A stretch of DNA of 64,000 bases from Microbacterium hydrocarbonoxydans (GCF_000956475.1 NZ_JYJB01000008.1:481807-545806); one strand, 5' to 3'; positions 41,528 to 50,861 are shown, counted from the stretch's first letter. Program-made: numbers and translations. Notes: generated by a model not told the origin, from the sequence alone.

Positions 41528-41533
41528 CGGAGT

Positions 41534-42604
41534 ATGAGCAGTCACGAGTCGGGTCGCCGCGCGACGATCGCCGACGTCGCGCGATCGGCCGGAGTCGCCA
41601 CATCGACGGCATCCGTCGTCTTCAGCGGCAAGGCGAAGGTGTCGGCGGCGACCAGGGCGAAGGTGCTTGCCGCAGCCGCCGACCTGGGCTACACCGGTCC
41701 CGACCCGCGGGCGGCCTCCCTTCGTCGCGGCCGCAGCGGCATCGTGGCGGTCGTGCTCGAGGGGCACCTGCGCGCAGCCTTTCTCGACCCGGTCACGACG
41801 GCGATGATGGACGGGCTCACCGACGGCCTCGCCGACCTCAGCGCCGGCATTCTGCTGCTGCGCGACGACCCGCGGGAGAGCGACGGCTCAGCCCTCGCGA
41901 ACGCCCCCGTCGATGCCGTGGTGCTGATCGGATGCTCCGGCCGCACGCGCGCCTCGCTCGACATCGTCCGCAGCCGAGGGCTGCCGGTCGTCGTCATCGA
42001 GGGCGACGCGGGTGAGGGCGTCCCGCGCATCGTCCTCGACAACGCGGCGGCCGCCGCAGACGTGGCCCGACACGTGCGCGACCTCGGCCATCGGGATGTG
42101 GCCCTCGTGACCCTGCCGCTGGACACCGCACGCGAACGCATGCCGGTGACCCCGGCGCGCGTGGAGACCGCGACCGTCGACGTCACGATCGACCGCCTCG
42201 AGGGGATGTGGTCGATCTTTCCCGATGCGCCGGCGATCTCGGCATCCGGCAGCCTGATCGACGAAGGCCAGCGTGTCGGACGCATGCTGCTCGCAGATGC
42301 CGAGCATCGCCCGACCGCGATCCTCGCTCAGAGCGACCTGCTCGCGGTCGGCGTGATCCGCGCCGCCGAGGAGCTGGGACTGCGCGTTCCCGAAGACCTC
42401 TCGGTCGCGGGATTCGACGGCATCGCGGTCGACGGGCTCGGCGGCCTCGTGCTCACCACCAGCGTGCAGCCCGCGGTGCAGAAGGGTCGCGCCGCGGGGG
42501 AGCAGGTCGCCCAGATGCTCAAGGGCGAACCCGGCGTGACCGTGCACTTCACGTGCCGATTCCGCGCAGGGACCACCACGGCCGCCCGTCCTGCCCAGCC
42601 CTGA
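41534..42604 (+). CDS. LacI family transcriptional regulator
   Basis: The N-terminal helix-turn-helix (IADVARSAGVATSTAS; VSAATRAKVLAAA) and hinge (AASLRRGRSG) are LacI-type; the C-terminal ~290 residues form a periplasmic-binding-like sensor (LRVPEDLSVAGFDGIAVDG). It probably represses the divergent MFS gene and perhaps itself through TCGAATCGATTCGA. Length (356 aa) is normal. The effector is unknown. Confidence 0.9.
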   Translation: MSSHESGRRATIADVARSAGVATSTASVVFSGKAKVSAATRAKVLAAAADLGYTGPDPRAASLRRGRSGIVAVVLEGHLRAAFLDPVTTAMMDGLTDGLADLSAGILLLRDDPRESDGSALANAPVDAVVLIGCSGRTRASLDIVRSRGLPVVVIEGDAGEGVPRIVLDNAAAAADVARHVRDLGHRDVALVTLPLDTARERMPVTPARVETATVDVTIDRLEGMWSIFPDAPAISASGSLIDEGQRVGRMLLADAEHRPTAILAQSDLLAVGVIRAAEELGLRVPEDLSVAGFDGIAVDGLGGLVLTTSVQPAVQKGRAAGEQVAQMLKGEPGVTVHFTCRFRAGTTTAARPAQP

Positions 42605-42615
42605 TCCGGGGACTC

Positions 42616-44097
42616 TCAGGAATGGGCGGGCCCGACGGGGAGCGAGTCCGCGCCGTAGTCGAGGATCGAATAGCGCCCGCACTGCACGATCTGCTCGGGA
42701 ACAGCGGATGCCGGCAGCTCCCACTGCACGGTCTGCGAGTCCTCGACGAGGAACGAGACCGACCCGTGATCGAAGTCGGTGCGGTTCACGAGCCACGCGT
42801 AGCCGTTCAGCCGATGGTCGACCTGCACCAGCTGGGAGGGATCGCCGACGTGAGCCTTGGGCAGACGCACGGTCCAGAACTGTCCGCCTCCTGTGCGACC
42901 AGACGCGTTCACCCAGTCGGTCACGCAGCGGAGATCCGCATCGGGAGCGTGGGCGGCGGCGCTCAGGCGCGGAACGCTCGACACACCGGCGATCACGACG
43001 AGCGCGATGGCGATCAGGCCGACCGGCTGCGGCATCCGCACGGTGCGCGGCGCCGCGACGAGCGCGAGCAGGGGCGCGAAGACGACGGGCTCCAGATAGC
43101 GGGCCGCGTGAGTGCCGAGGGCGATCGCGCCGACCGCGACGATCACGGGGAGCATCCATCCCGCCGCGGCCACCAGGCGCTCGCCGGCTGACGTCGCTCG
43201 CACGGTGCGCACCACCGCGAGCGCGACCAGGGCGAGAACGAGCAGCGCTCCGAGCACCCCGAGCGGGGTGGTGAGGCGCTCGGCGAGCAGTTCGCCGTAG
43301 TACGCGATCGACTCTCGCCATCGTTCGGGCTGCGCGTATCCTGCTCCGGTGTTCGCGATCCATGCCGCAAACGGAATACGCGCGAGGAAACCGACGACGG
43401 TGCTGGCGACCAGGATGCCGATCGCCAGCAGCATCCGTCGTCGCATACCCGGCCGTGCGGCCCCGATCGCCAGCAAGAGAGTGAGGGGAACCGTGGCCCA
43501 CGCCGCGAAGAGCGGGTTGCTCAGGGTGGCGACGACCGCCACCGGCGAAATGACGGCGAGACTCCACGATCCTGGCCCGTCCAGCCACCGTCTCAACAGT
43601 CCGATCACGACGAGGACGGCGACGACCGTGGATGAGTAGTAGGTCGTGGTGAGCTGAAGGGACGCGAGTTCGAGAGCGTCGCGCGAGGGCGACGTCTCGG
43701 TGCACGCCAGCGCGCCGAACACTGCCAGGGCGACCAGCGACCACGCCACGGGCGACGCCCCTGCGCGCCGCGCGCCGGCGGCCAGTCGCGCGGCACCGTA
43801 GATCGCCAGCAGGTTCACGACAGCGTTGACCGCCAGGAGGGCGTTCAGGTCGGCGTGCGTGATCGACGACAGCGCAGCGAACACGGCCGATTCGGGCAGG
43901 AACAGCACACTCGACATCGCCCAGTCGAGATGCTCGCCGGAGAGCGCCGACCGCGCGAACATGGCCACGATCAGCGAGTCGCCGTCGCGGAAGAGCAGCT
44001 CGGAGCGAGCGGATGCCGCCACCTGCGCGGCGATCACGAGAGACGCCCCGAGGGCGGTGACCCACCCGAGAAGCTCCCGCACCCACGCTCGCCGCAT
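42616..44097 (-). CDS. Polytopic membrane protein, glycosyltransferase-like topology, unknown function
   Basis: A 493-residue protein with about 10-12 hydrophobic helices and a C-terminal extracytoplasmic domain (about 385-493: DLRCVTDWVNASGRTGGGQF and SVSFLVEDSQTVQWELPASA). The first loop after helix 1 holds FRDGDSLIVAMFA, with an acidic pair where GT-C glycosyltransferases often have theirs. No family is recognised with confidence. ATG at 44097 is chosen because the first helix follows directly; the gene is divergent from mrpA. Confidence 0.55.
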   Translation of the reverse strand: MRRAWVRELLGWVTALGASLVIAAQVAASARSELLFRDGDSLIVAMFARSALSGEHLDWAMSSVLFLPESAVFAALSSITHADLNALLAVNAVVNLLAIYGAARLAAGARRAGASPVAWSLVALAVFGALACTETSPSRDALELASLQLTTTYYSSTVVAVLVVIGLLRRWLDGPGSWSLAVISPVAVVATLSNPLFAAWATVPLTLLLAIGAARPGMRRRMLLAIGILVASTVVGFLARIPFAAWIANTGAGYAQPERWRESIAYYGELLAERLTTPLGVLGALLVLALVALAVVRTVRATSAGERLVAAAGWMLPVIVAVGAIALGTHAARYLEPVVFAPLLALVAAPRTVRMPQPVGLIAIALVVIAGVSSVPRLSAAAHAPDADLRCVTDWVNASGRTGGGQFWTVRLPKAHVGDPSQLVQVDHRLNGYAWLVNRTDFDHGSVSFLVEDSQTVQWELPASAVPEQIVQCGRYSILDYGADSLPVGPAHS

Positions 44098-44109
44098 GCG
44101 ACAACTCTC

Positions 44110-44197
44110 GCACGGCGCCCCGTGCGGCCCGGGTAAACTGGGGGAACACCCGCCCGCCAGTGCCGCAAGGCCGACGAGCCCCGAGGGAGCCGCGATC
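44110..44197 (+). promoter_or_regulatory. Structured leader region before the mrp operon
   Basis: A hairpin GCACGG-CGCC-CCGTGC (44110-44125) is followed by GGTAAACTGGGGG, pairing of ACTGG with CCAGT, and a GCC-GCAA-GGC hairpin with a GNRA tetraloop (44162-44171), then GAGCCCCGAGGGAG with the ribosome-binding site. It could be a cation-sensing leader. TAAACT at 44134-44139 could alternatively be a -10. Confidence 0.4.
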
Positions 44198-47182
44198 ATG
44201 CTGACCCTCCTGGGCGCCTTCCTCCTCTCCTCGGTCGTCATGCCCGTCCTGGTGCGGTGGATGGGAGCGCGAGCATTCTTCATCGCGGCGCTCATTCCGG
44301 CCGGGGCATTCGTCCACGCCCTGATGCTGACTCCGCAGGTTCTGCATGCCGCATCCGCACCCTACGAGTCCGTCGAGTGGATCCCGCAGCTGGGGCTGAA
44401 CATGTCGATGCACATGGACGTGCTCGGCTGGGTGCTCACCCTCATCGTCACCGGCGTCGGCGCGCTGGTGCTGCTGTACTGCCGCTGGTACTTCCATGAC
44501 GACTCGGTCGGACTCGGACAGTTCGCCGCCGTGCTGCTCGGCTTCGCGGGCGCCATGTACGGCCTGGTGCTGACCGATGACCTGGTGATGCTCGTGATGT
44601 TCTGGGAGGTGACGAGCATCCTCTCGTACCTCCTCATCGGCTACTACCGCCGACGTGCTGCCAGCCGGCGTGCCGCCCTGCAGGCGCTGCTCGTCACGAC
44701 TCTCGGCGGTCTTGTGATGTTCGTGGGCGTCGTGCTGCTGGTCGTCGACGCCGGCACCTCCAGCATCCGCGAGATCCTCGCACTCGCCCCCACAGGACCG
44801 ATCGTCGACGCGGCGATCGTGATGCTGCTGGTGGGAGCGATCAGCAAATCTGCTCTCTTCCCGTTCCACTTCTGGCTCCCTGGCGCCATGGCCGCCCCGA
44901 CGCCGGTGAGCGCGTATCTGCACGCCGCGGCCATGGTGAAGGCGGGCATCTACCTCATCGCGCGCTTCGCGCCGATCTTCGCGTTCAGCGGCCCGTGGCG
45001 TCCGATCCTCATCTCGCTGGGCGTGTTCACGATGCTGCTCGGCGGGGTGCAGGCGCTCCGCGAGACCGACCTCAAGCGCATCCTCGCCTTCGGCACCGTG
45101 AGCCAGCTCGGATTCTTCTCGGTCGTGATCGGATACGGCACTCAGGCGGCTGCCCTCGCGGGGCTCGCTCTGGTGATCGCACATGCCCTGTTCAAGTCGG
45201 CGCTGTTCCTCATCGTGGGCGTGATCGACCGCCAGCTCTCCACGCGAGACGTCACCGAGCTGTCGGGAGTGGGCCGGCAGGCGCCGGTCCTGGCGGTGAC
45301 GGCGTTCATCTCGGTCGCGTCGATGGCCGGCATCGCGCCGACCATCGGCTTCGTCGCGAAGGAGTCGGCGCTCACGGCCCTGCTCGACGACGCGCAGGGC
45401 GGGTCTGTCTGGGGTCTCGTCGCGCTCATCGGGATCGTTCTCGGTTCCATGCTCACTGCGGCATATGGTGCGCGCTTCCTGTGGGGCGCGTTCTTCTCCA
45501 AGCGCGATGCGCAGGGCGAGCGGATGCCGGACACCGCCTGGCCCGGGCCGCCGCTCGGCTTCGTGGCAGCGCCGATCGTGCTCGCCGCACTCACTCTCGC
45601 GGCGGGGATCGGCGCTCCGGCGCTCGATGCGGCCCTGCAGGGCTACGCGGTCACCGCGACCCCGGGTCTCGACCACGCGGGCGAGGCTGCCGAGGGCCCG
45701 GGGCACCTCGCCCTGTGGCACGGTCTCGAGCCGGCGCTCGGCATCTCGATCGTCTCGATCCTGCTCGGCATCGGCGTCTTCCTCCTGACCCGACGCACCG
45801 GGTGGGAGCGCCGACCGCGAGTGCTGCCTTTCACGGCAGCCGACGCCTACTACGCCGTCGTCCGCGCGATCGACCGGCTGTCGGTGCTGAGCACGACTCT
45901 GACCCAGCGGGGTTCGCTGCCCGTCTACGTCGGGACCATCTTCGTCGTGTTCGTCGCCGCCGAGGCGACGGCTCTGCTCGCGAGCGACATCGACCGCATC
46001 CAGCTCTCCGCGTGGCACACGCCGGCCCAGATCGCCGCGGCGCCGCTCATGGCGGTCGCGGGCATCTTCGCGGTGCGTGCGCAGAAGCGGTACACGGGCG
46101 TCGTGCTCGTCTCGGTCACCGGCCTCGGCATGGTCGCCCTGTTCGCCACGAGCGGCGCGCCGGATCTCGCCCTCACGCAGATTCTCGTCGAGACGGTGAC
46201 GATGGTGACCTTCGCGCTCGTGCTCCGGCGGCTGCCGTCGCGGATGGGGGAGCACAACGCCTCTGTCGGCCGCATCCCGCGGGCGCTTCTCGGGATCGGC
46301 GTCGGCGTGACGATGGCGCTCGTCGCCATCGTCGCGACCCAGTCCCGGGTCGCAGAGCCCATCTCGACCCTGTTCCCGAAGCTCGCCTACGAGCTCGGGC
46401 ACGGCAAGAACGTCGTCAATGTCGCCCTGGTCGACCTGCGCGGCTGGGACACGATGGGCGAGCTCTCGGTGCTCGTTCTCGCAGCGACCGGCGTCGCATC
46501 GCTCGTGTTCGTGACGCATCGCGCCGACCTGCTCGCCGCGACCAAGACCCTTCCCAAGGCCACTCGCCGCGCCACGCGCAGCAGGCCGCTCGTGGAGACC
46601 ACCGACGGCATCCGCTTCCAGACCTCCGAGAACCGCAGCAGCCCCCGCGCCTGGCTCGTCGGCGGCACGAACATGAAGCCCGAGAACCGGTCGATCCTCC
46701 TCGAGGTGATCGTCCGCATCCTGTTCCACACGATCATCGTCGTCTCGATCTTCCTTCTGTTCTCCGGCCACAACCTGCCGGGTGGCGGATTCGCCGGGGG
46801 ACTCGTAGCCGGCATGGCTCTCGTGATGCGCTACATCGCGGGCGGACGCTGGGAGCTGGGTGCGGCGGCGCCGACGGATGCCGGGCGCCTGCTCGGCACC
46901 GGGCTGGTGCTCGCGGTCGGCTCCGCCGTCGTGCCGCTGTTCTTCGGCCTGGCGCCACTCACCAGCAGGTTCTGGGAGTGGGAGCTCCCGGGTTTCGGGC
47001 ACATGGAGTTCGTGACCTCGACCATCTTCGACATCGGCGTGTACCTCGTCGTGATCGGGCTCGTGCTCGACGTGCTGCGCAGCCTCGGCGCCGAGGTCGA
47101 CCGGCAGGCTGCAGCCCTTCGCTCGGCACAGGACGCCTCGACGCCCTCAGGGACCGATCGACCGCGGGGGGTGAGCATCTGA
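44198..47182 (+). CDS. mrpA: Mrp-type Na+/H+ antiporter, fused subunits A and B
   Basis: A 994-residue, complex-I-like membrane protein. The first ~500 residues are an NADH-quinone oxidoreductase-like antiporter module (LVMLVMFWEVTSILSYLLIG; SKSALFPFHFWLPGAMAAPT; HAAAMVKAGIYL, with the conserved Lys and His). A C-terminal MrpA part follows, then a complete MrpB (MnhB) domain from ~825 (NRSILLEVIVRILFHTIIVV; GHNLPGGGFAGGLVAGMAL). The fused A+B form is common in actinobacteria. With MrpC-G it forms a multi-subunit Na+/H+ antiporter for pH and sodium homeostasis. SD GAGGGAG precedes ATG 44198. Confidence 0.93.
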   Translation: MLTLLGAFLLSSVVMPVLVRWMGARAFFIAALIPAGAFVHALMLTPQVLHAASAPYESVEWIPQLGLNMSMHMDVLGWVLTLIVTGVGALVLLYCRWYFHDDSVGLGQFAAVLLGFAGAMYGLVLTDDLVMLVMFWEVTSILSYLLIGYYRRRAASRRAALQALLVTTLGGLVMFVGVVLLVVDAGTSSIREILALAPTGPIVDAAIVMLLVGAISKSALFPFHFWLPGAMAAPTPVSAYLHAAAMVKAGIYLIARFAPIFAFSGPWRPILISLGVFTMLLGGVQALRETDLKRILAFGTVSQLGFFSVVIGYGTQAAALAGLALVIAHALFKSALFLIVGVIDRQLSTRDVTELSGVGRQAPVLAVTAFISVASMAGIAPTIGFVAKESALTALLDDAQGGSVWGLVALIGIVLGSMLTAAYGARFLWGAFFSKRDAQGERMPDTAWPGPPLGFVAAPIVLAALTLAAGIGAPALDAALQGYAVTATPGLDHAGEAAEGPGHLALWHGLEPALGISIVSILLGIGVFLLTRRTGWERRPRVLPFTAADAYYAVVRAIDRLSVLSTTLTQRGSLPVYVGTIFVVFVAAEATALLASDIDRIQLSAWHTPAQIAAAPLMAVAGIFAVRAQKRYTGVVLVSVTGLGMVALFATSGAPDLALTQILVETVTMVTFALVLRRLPSRMGEHNASVGRIPRALLGIGVGVTMALVAIVATQSRVAEPISTLFPKLAYELGHGKNVVNVALVDLRGWDTMGELSVLVLAATGVASLVFVTHRADLLAATKTLPKATRRATRSRPLVETTDGIRFQTSENRSSPRAWLVGGTNMKPENRSILLEVIVRILFHTIIVVSIFLLFSGHNLPGGGFAGGLVAGMALVMRYIAGGRWELGAAAPTDAGRLLGTGLVLAVGSAVVPLFFGLAPLTSRFWEWELPGFGHMEFVTSTIFDIGVYLVVIGLVLDVLRSLGAEVDRQAAALRSAQDASTPSGTDRPRGVSI

Positions 47183-47832
47183 TGGATGTCTCACTGACCC
47201 TCATCGTCATCATGGCCGTGCTGTTCGCGTGCGGCGTGTACGCGATGCTCGAGCGCAGCCTCACGCGCGTGCTCATCGGCTTCCTGCTGCTCGGCAACGC
47301 CACCAACCTGCTGCTGCTGATCGTCATGGGCGTGCCGGGGAACGCGCCGTTCTTCGGCGCCGAGGGCCAGATGAGCGATCCGCTGCCGCAGGCGCTGACC
47401 CTCACCGCGATCGTGATCACCTTCGCGGTCTCGGCATTCCTGCTCGCGCTCATCTATCGCTCCTGGCAGCTGGGCCAGGCCGACACCGTCGAAGACGATG
47501 TCGACGACATCGCGATCCGCGGACGCACGGATGCCGAGGAAGACCTCATGGGCGACGACGAAGGCGACTACGCCGACGACGACGCCACCACCGACTTCGT
47601 CGGCCTGCAGACCGCTCCCATCACCGTGCTGCACATGCGCGACCACCCCGCCATCGACGACGCGGCTCCCGTGGACCGGCCGGTCCTTCGATCCCCATCG
47701 CCCACTCCGAACATCGCTGGCGCGCTGCCCGGAGCCTCGGGGCGCGGGGCCCCGGCTCAGGAACCCGGGGAGCGGGCTCAGGAAACCAGGGAGCGGGCTC
47801 AGGAACCCGGGGCAGGGGAGGACGACCGATGA
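47182..47832 (+). CDS. mrpC: Mrp antiporter subunit C with long acidic tail
   Basis: Residues 1-~105 are MrpC/NuoK-like with three helices (LIVIMAVLFACGVYAMLE; GFLLLGNATNLLLLIVMG; TLTAIVITFAVSAFLLALIY). The usual protein ends there; this one has a further ~110-residue tail, acidic (EEDLMGDDEGDYADDDATTD) and ending in three AQEPGER-like repeats. The start overlaps the mrpA stop by one base (TGATG) and the stop overlaps mrpD. Confidence 0.9.
   Translation: MDVSLTLIVIMAVLFACGVYAMLERSLTRVLIGFLLLGNATNLLLLIVMGVPGNAPFFGAEGQMSDPLPQALTLTAIVITFAVSAFLLALIYRSWQLGQADTVEDDVDDIAIRGRTDAEEDLMGDDEGDYADDDATTDFVGLQTAPITVLHMRDHPAIDDAAPVDRPVLRSPSPTPNIAGALPGASGRGAPAQEPGERAQETRERAQEPGAGEDDR
47755..47820 (+). repeat. 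Tandem 21-bp repeat in the mrpC tail
   Basis: Three in-frame copies of a GGCTCAGGAACCCGGGGAGC-like unit encode AQEPGER, AQETRER and AQEPGAG. Confidence 0.75.
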
Positions 47833-49382
47833 CCTCTCTCATCCCGCTCCTCGTCGCCCTGCCCCTGCTCGGTGCAGCGATCACGCTCATCTTCGGCCGC
47901 AACGCCCGCGTGCAGTCGATCGTCACGATCGTGACGCTGGTCGTCGTCTCCGTCATCGCCGCGGTGCTGCTCGTCGTGGTCGATGCCGGCGCCCCGCTCG
48001 CGGTCTCGGTCGGCGGGTGGCCGGTGCCCTTCGGCATCGTGTTGTACGTCGACCGGCTCGCGGCCCTGCTCGTCCTGGTGTCGAGCATCGTGCTGCTCGC
48101 GGTCCTGCTCTTCTCGGTCGGCCAGGGCATCGCCGACGGGGCGGAGGAGACCCCGATCTCGATCTTCAATCCCTCGTATCTGATCCTGGCCGCGGGGATC
48201 TTCAATGCGTTCATCGCGGGTGATCTGTTCAACCTCTACGTCGGATTCGAGATCCTGCTCGTCGCCTCCTACGTGCTGATCACGCTCGGCAGCACCGAGT
48301 CCCGCATCCGCACCGGCGCCGTCTACATCGTCGTCTCGCTGGTCTCGTCGATCCTCTTCCTCGCAGCGATCGCGATGGTCTACGGCGCCCTCGGCACCGT
48401 GAACATGGCCCAGATCGCCGAGCGGATGACCGAGCTTCCGCAGGAGACGCAGCTCGTCCTGCACCTCATGCTGGTCATCGCGTTCGGCATCAAAGCCGCC
48501 ATCTTCCCGATGTCGTTCTGGCTGCCGGACTCCTATCCGACGGCTCCCGCCCCGGTCACCGCGGTGTTCGCGGGATTGCTGACGAAGGTCGGCGTGTATG
48601 CGCTGATCCGCACCGAGACGCAGCTGTTCGCCGAGAACGACATCAACACGCTGCTGCTGATCATCGCCCTCGCGACCATGATCGTCGGGGTGCTCGGCGC
48701 GGTCGCGCAGGCCGAGTTGAAGAGGATCCTGTCGTTCACGCTGGTCAGCCACGTCGGCTACATGATCTTCGGCCTCGCGATCGCGACGCCGGCCGCGATC
48801 GGCGCCACCGTGTACTACATCGTCCACCACATCATCGTGCAGACGACTCTGTTCCTCGCCGTGGGTCTGGTCGAGCGCCGGGCCGGCAGCACGTCGATAC
48901 TGAGGGTGAAGGGCCTGCTGAAGGTCGCGCCGCTCATCGCCGTGCTGTACTTCATCCCCGCGATCAACCTCGGCGGGCTGCCTCCCTTCTCCGGGTTCAT
49001 CGGCAAGTTCGCTCTGTTCGAGGCCGCAGCATCCGTCGGCACACCGCTGATGATCGTCCTCATCGTCGGCGGAATCGTCACCTCGCTGCTCACGCTGTAC
49101 GCGCTCATGCGCGCGTGGAACCTCGCGTTCTGGCGCGAGGAGGAGGACTCGGCCGAGACCGAGGGCCGTCTCTCGCATCTCGGCAATGCGCCCGCCGCCG
49201 ACGAGCAGCAGGAGCGCCGCCGCATCCCGGCCATCATGACCATCGCCACCTCCGGCATGGTCGGGGTCACGATCGCGCTCACCGTGTTCGCCGGCCCACT
49301 GTACGCATTGTGCGACCGCATCGGCGAGGCGCTGCTGCAGCCGGTCACCCTCACGCAGCTCGACGGGGAGGTGCGGGGATGA
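47829..49382 (+). CDS. mrpD: Mrp antiporter subunit D
   Basis: A 517-residue homologue of NuoL/M/N with about 14 helices: FNAFIAGDLFNLYVGFEILL (with the essential Glu), KAAIFPMSFWLPDSYPTAPA, VFAGLLTKVGVYALIR (with a conserved Lys) and a second HxxxHH-type segment (YYIVHHIIVQTTLFL). It forms part of the proton/sodium path. Overlaps mrpC and mrpE by 4 bases each. Confidence 0.94.
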   Translation: MTSLIPLLVALPLLGAAITLIFGRNARVQSIVTIVTLVVVSVIAAVLLVVVDAGAPLAVSVGGWPVPFGIVLYVDRLAALLVLVSSIVLLAVLLFSVGQGIADGAEETPISIFNPSYLILAAGIFNAFIAGDLFNLYVGFEILLVASYVLITLGSTESRIRTGAVYIVVSLVSSILFLAAIAMVYGALGTVNMAQIAERMTELPQETQLVLHLMLVIAFGIKAAIFPMSFWLPDSYPTAPAPVTAVFAGLLTKVGVYALIRTETQLFAENDINTLLLIIALATMIVGVLGAVAQAELKRILSFTLVSHVGYMIFGLAIATPAAIGATVYYIVHHIIVQTTLFLAVGLVERRAGSTSILRVKGLLKVAPLIAVLYFIPAINLGGLPPFSGFIGKFALFEAAASVGTPLMIVLIVGGIVTSLLTLYALMRAWNLAFWREEEDSAETEGRLSHLGNAPAADEQQERRRIPAIMTIATSGMVGVTIALTVFAGPLYALCDRIGEALLQPVTLTQLDGEVRG

Positions 49383-49948
49383 GCCCAGACACCGGCCGCC
49401 ATTTCTGGCGGGATCTCGGCGTGCAGGTGCCGTTCCTCGCCTGGCTCGTCGTGCTGTGGATGCTGCTGTGGACGCAGTTCACGCTGCTGTCGTTCGTGAC
49501 CGGGCTCATCGTCGCGGTCTTCGTGACGCGCGTGTTCCGCCTGCCCACGGTCGAGCTCTCGGGACGCGTGAACCTCTGGTACGCGCTGGTCCTCGGAGTG
49601 CAGTTCCTGTTCGCCGTGGTGCGGGGCGCTCTGGTCGTGACGATGCAGGTGCTCGATGTGCGCCGCCAGCCGGGAAGCGCGATCGTCGCGGTGCCGCTGA
49701 GGTACTCCGACGACCTCATGATGACGCACGTGTCGGTGGCGTCATCGCTGATCCCCGGGTCTCTCGTGGTGGAGGCCGACCGCGACCGCCGCATCCTCTA
49801 TCTGCACGTGATCGGGGTGCGCAGCATGGCCGACGTCGAGAAGCAGCGGGAGGGAGTGCTGCGCTGGGAGAAGCGCATCGTGCGTGCACTCGGCGACCCC
49901 GCGCAGTACCGTGCGCTGAAGGCCGACACCCGGAAGGCGAGCAGATGA
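49379..49948 (+). CDS. mrpE: Mrp antiporter subunit E
   Basis: A 189-residue subunit with two or three N-terminal helices (FLAWLVVLWMLLWTQFTLLS) and a soluble C-terminal half (ATP- and Mrp-family motif RYSDDLMMTHVSVASSLIPG, then VVEADRDRRILYLHVIG). MrpE is needed for assembly of the complex. Start overlaps mrpD (ATGA), stop overlaps mrpF. Confidence 0.92.
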   Translation: MSPDTGRHFWRDLGVQVPFLAWLVVLWMLLWTQFTLLSFVTGLIVAVFVTRVFRLPTVELSGRVNLWYALVLGVQFLFAVVRGALVVTMQVLDVRRQPGSAIVAVPLRYSDDLMMTHVSVASSLIPGSLVVEADRDRRILYLHVIGVRSMADVEKQREGVLRWEKRIVRALGDPAQYRALKADTRKASR

Positions 49949-50214
49949 ACATCATGCTGGGCGTGATCATGGTCGTCTTCGGCATCGCGGCGGTGCTGAC
50001 CGTGATCCGGATCGTCCGCGGCCCGTCGATTCTCGACCGAGCGGTCGCGAGCGACGTGCTGCTCACCGAGGTGATGTGCGTGCTGGGCGCCGAGATGGCG
50101 ATCAACGGTCACACCCGCAGCATCCCGGTGCTGCTGATCATCGCCGCGATCGGCGTCTTCGGATCGATCGCGGTGGCGCGGTTCGTCGCGAGAAGGGACA
50201 ACACGACGCCATGA
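49945..50214 (+). CDS. mrpF: Mrp antiporter subunit F
   Basis: An 89-residue three-helix protein with the MrpF signature VRGPSILDRAVASDVLLTEV between helices 1 and 2. Overlaps the genes on both sides by 4 bases. Confidence 0.92.
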   Translation: MNIMLGVIMVVFGIAAVLTVIRIVRGPSILDRAVASDVLLTEVMCVLGAEMAINGHTRSIPVLLIIAAIGVFGSIAVARFVARRDNTTP

Positions 50215-50600
50215 ATCTCTTCGGTCTCATGATCCCGGATGCCGTCATCGATGCGGCGGTGCTCGTGCTGATCCTCGTCGGTGCTCTGCTGTGCCTGTCA
50301 GCGGCGATCGGGCTGCTGCGCTTCCGCGATGTGCCGTCCCGACTGCATGCGGCGACCAAACCCCAGGTGCTCGGACTGCTGCTCATCTGCCTGGCGATCG
50401 CGCTGTCGCAGCGTTCGGTCGGAGGCATCCTGCTGGGGCTCGTGCTGGTCGCGCCGATCGTGCTGATGCAGTTCGCCACCGCGCCGCTCTCGGCGCACAT
50501 GGTCGGGCGCCAGGCCTATCGCAACGACTCGATCGACCGGCGGAATCTCGTGGTCGACGAGCTCGCCGAGTCGAAGCAGACCCCGCCCGCCGCCGGGTAG
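50211..50600 (+). CDS. mrpG: Mrp antiporter subunit G
   Basis: A 129-residue three-helix subunit with the MrpG signature LLRFRDVPSRLHAATKPQVLG. The last ~35 residues are polar. It closes the mrpABCDEFG operon, followed by a terminator hairpin. Confidence 0.92.
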   Translation: MNLFGLMIPDAVIDAAVLVLILVGALLCLSAAIGLLRFRDVPSRLHAATKPQVLGLLLICLAIALSQRSVGGILLGLVLVAPIVLMQFATAPLSAHMVGRQAYRNDSIDRRNLVVDELAESKQTPPAAG

Positions 50601-50602
50601 CC

Positions 50603-50628
50603 CCCGGGCCTGTCCGCATTGGCCCGGG
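50603..50628 (+). terminator. Terminator hairpin after mrpG
   Basis: CCCGGGCC (50603-50610) pairs with GGCCCGGG (50621-50628) around a 10-nt loop, two bases after the stop. There is no U-tract. Confidence 0.6.
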
Positions 50629-50666
50629 CCCGGACCAGACCGTCACCGCCGGCTCGGGTCGGCAGC

Positions 50667-50752
50667 GTTCACAATTCAGGATGATCGGCCGAAACCGGCC
50701 CTGATTCCGGCCTCTACCGGGCAAGAAGCCACGATGTTCCTGAGTTATGAAC
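50667..50752. repeat. 86-bp inverted-repeat element, upstream copy
   Basis: Ends are GTTCACAATTCAGGA (50667-50681) and TCCTGAGTTATGAAC (50738-50752), inverted 15-mers differing at two positions, with 56 bp between. A second element of exactly the same size lies behind the DUF559 gene at 51724-51809. Confidence 0.8.
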
Positions 50753-50861
50753 CGCGGCGGGTCCGCGACTCTCTCTGCACAATCGCGCTCCAGCGAGAAG
50801 ACATCCACAAAGGCCCCGTTCCGGCACCCAGTGGTTCATCGCGGGCGCGATCCTGTCGACC

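Noticed and set aside
41888..47002. A 1,704-codon open frame on the minus strand across the LacI, membrane protein and mrpA genes
   Set aside because: It is antisense to well-supported genes, its translation is rich in Arg, His, Glu and Asp with low complexity, and long shadow frames are expected at this GC content.
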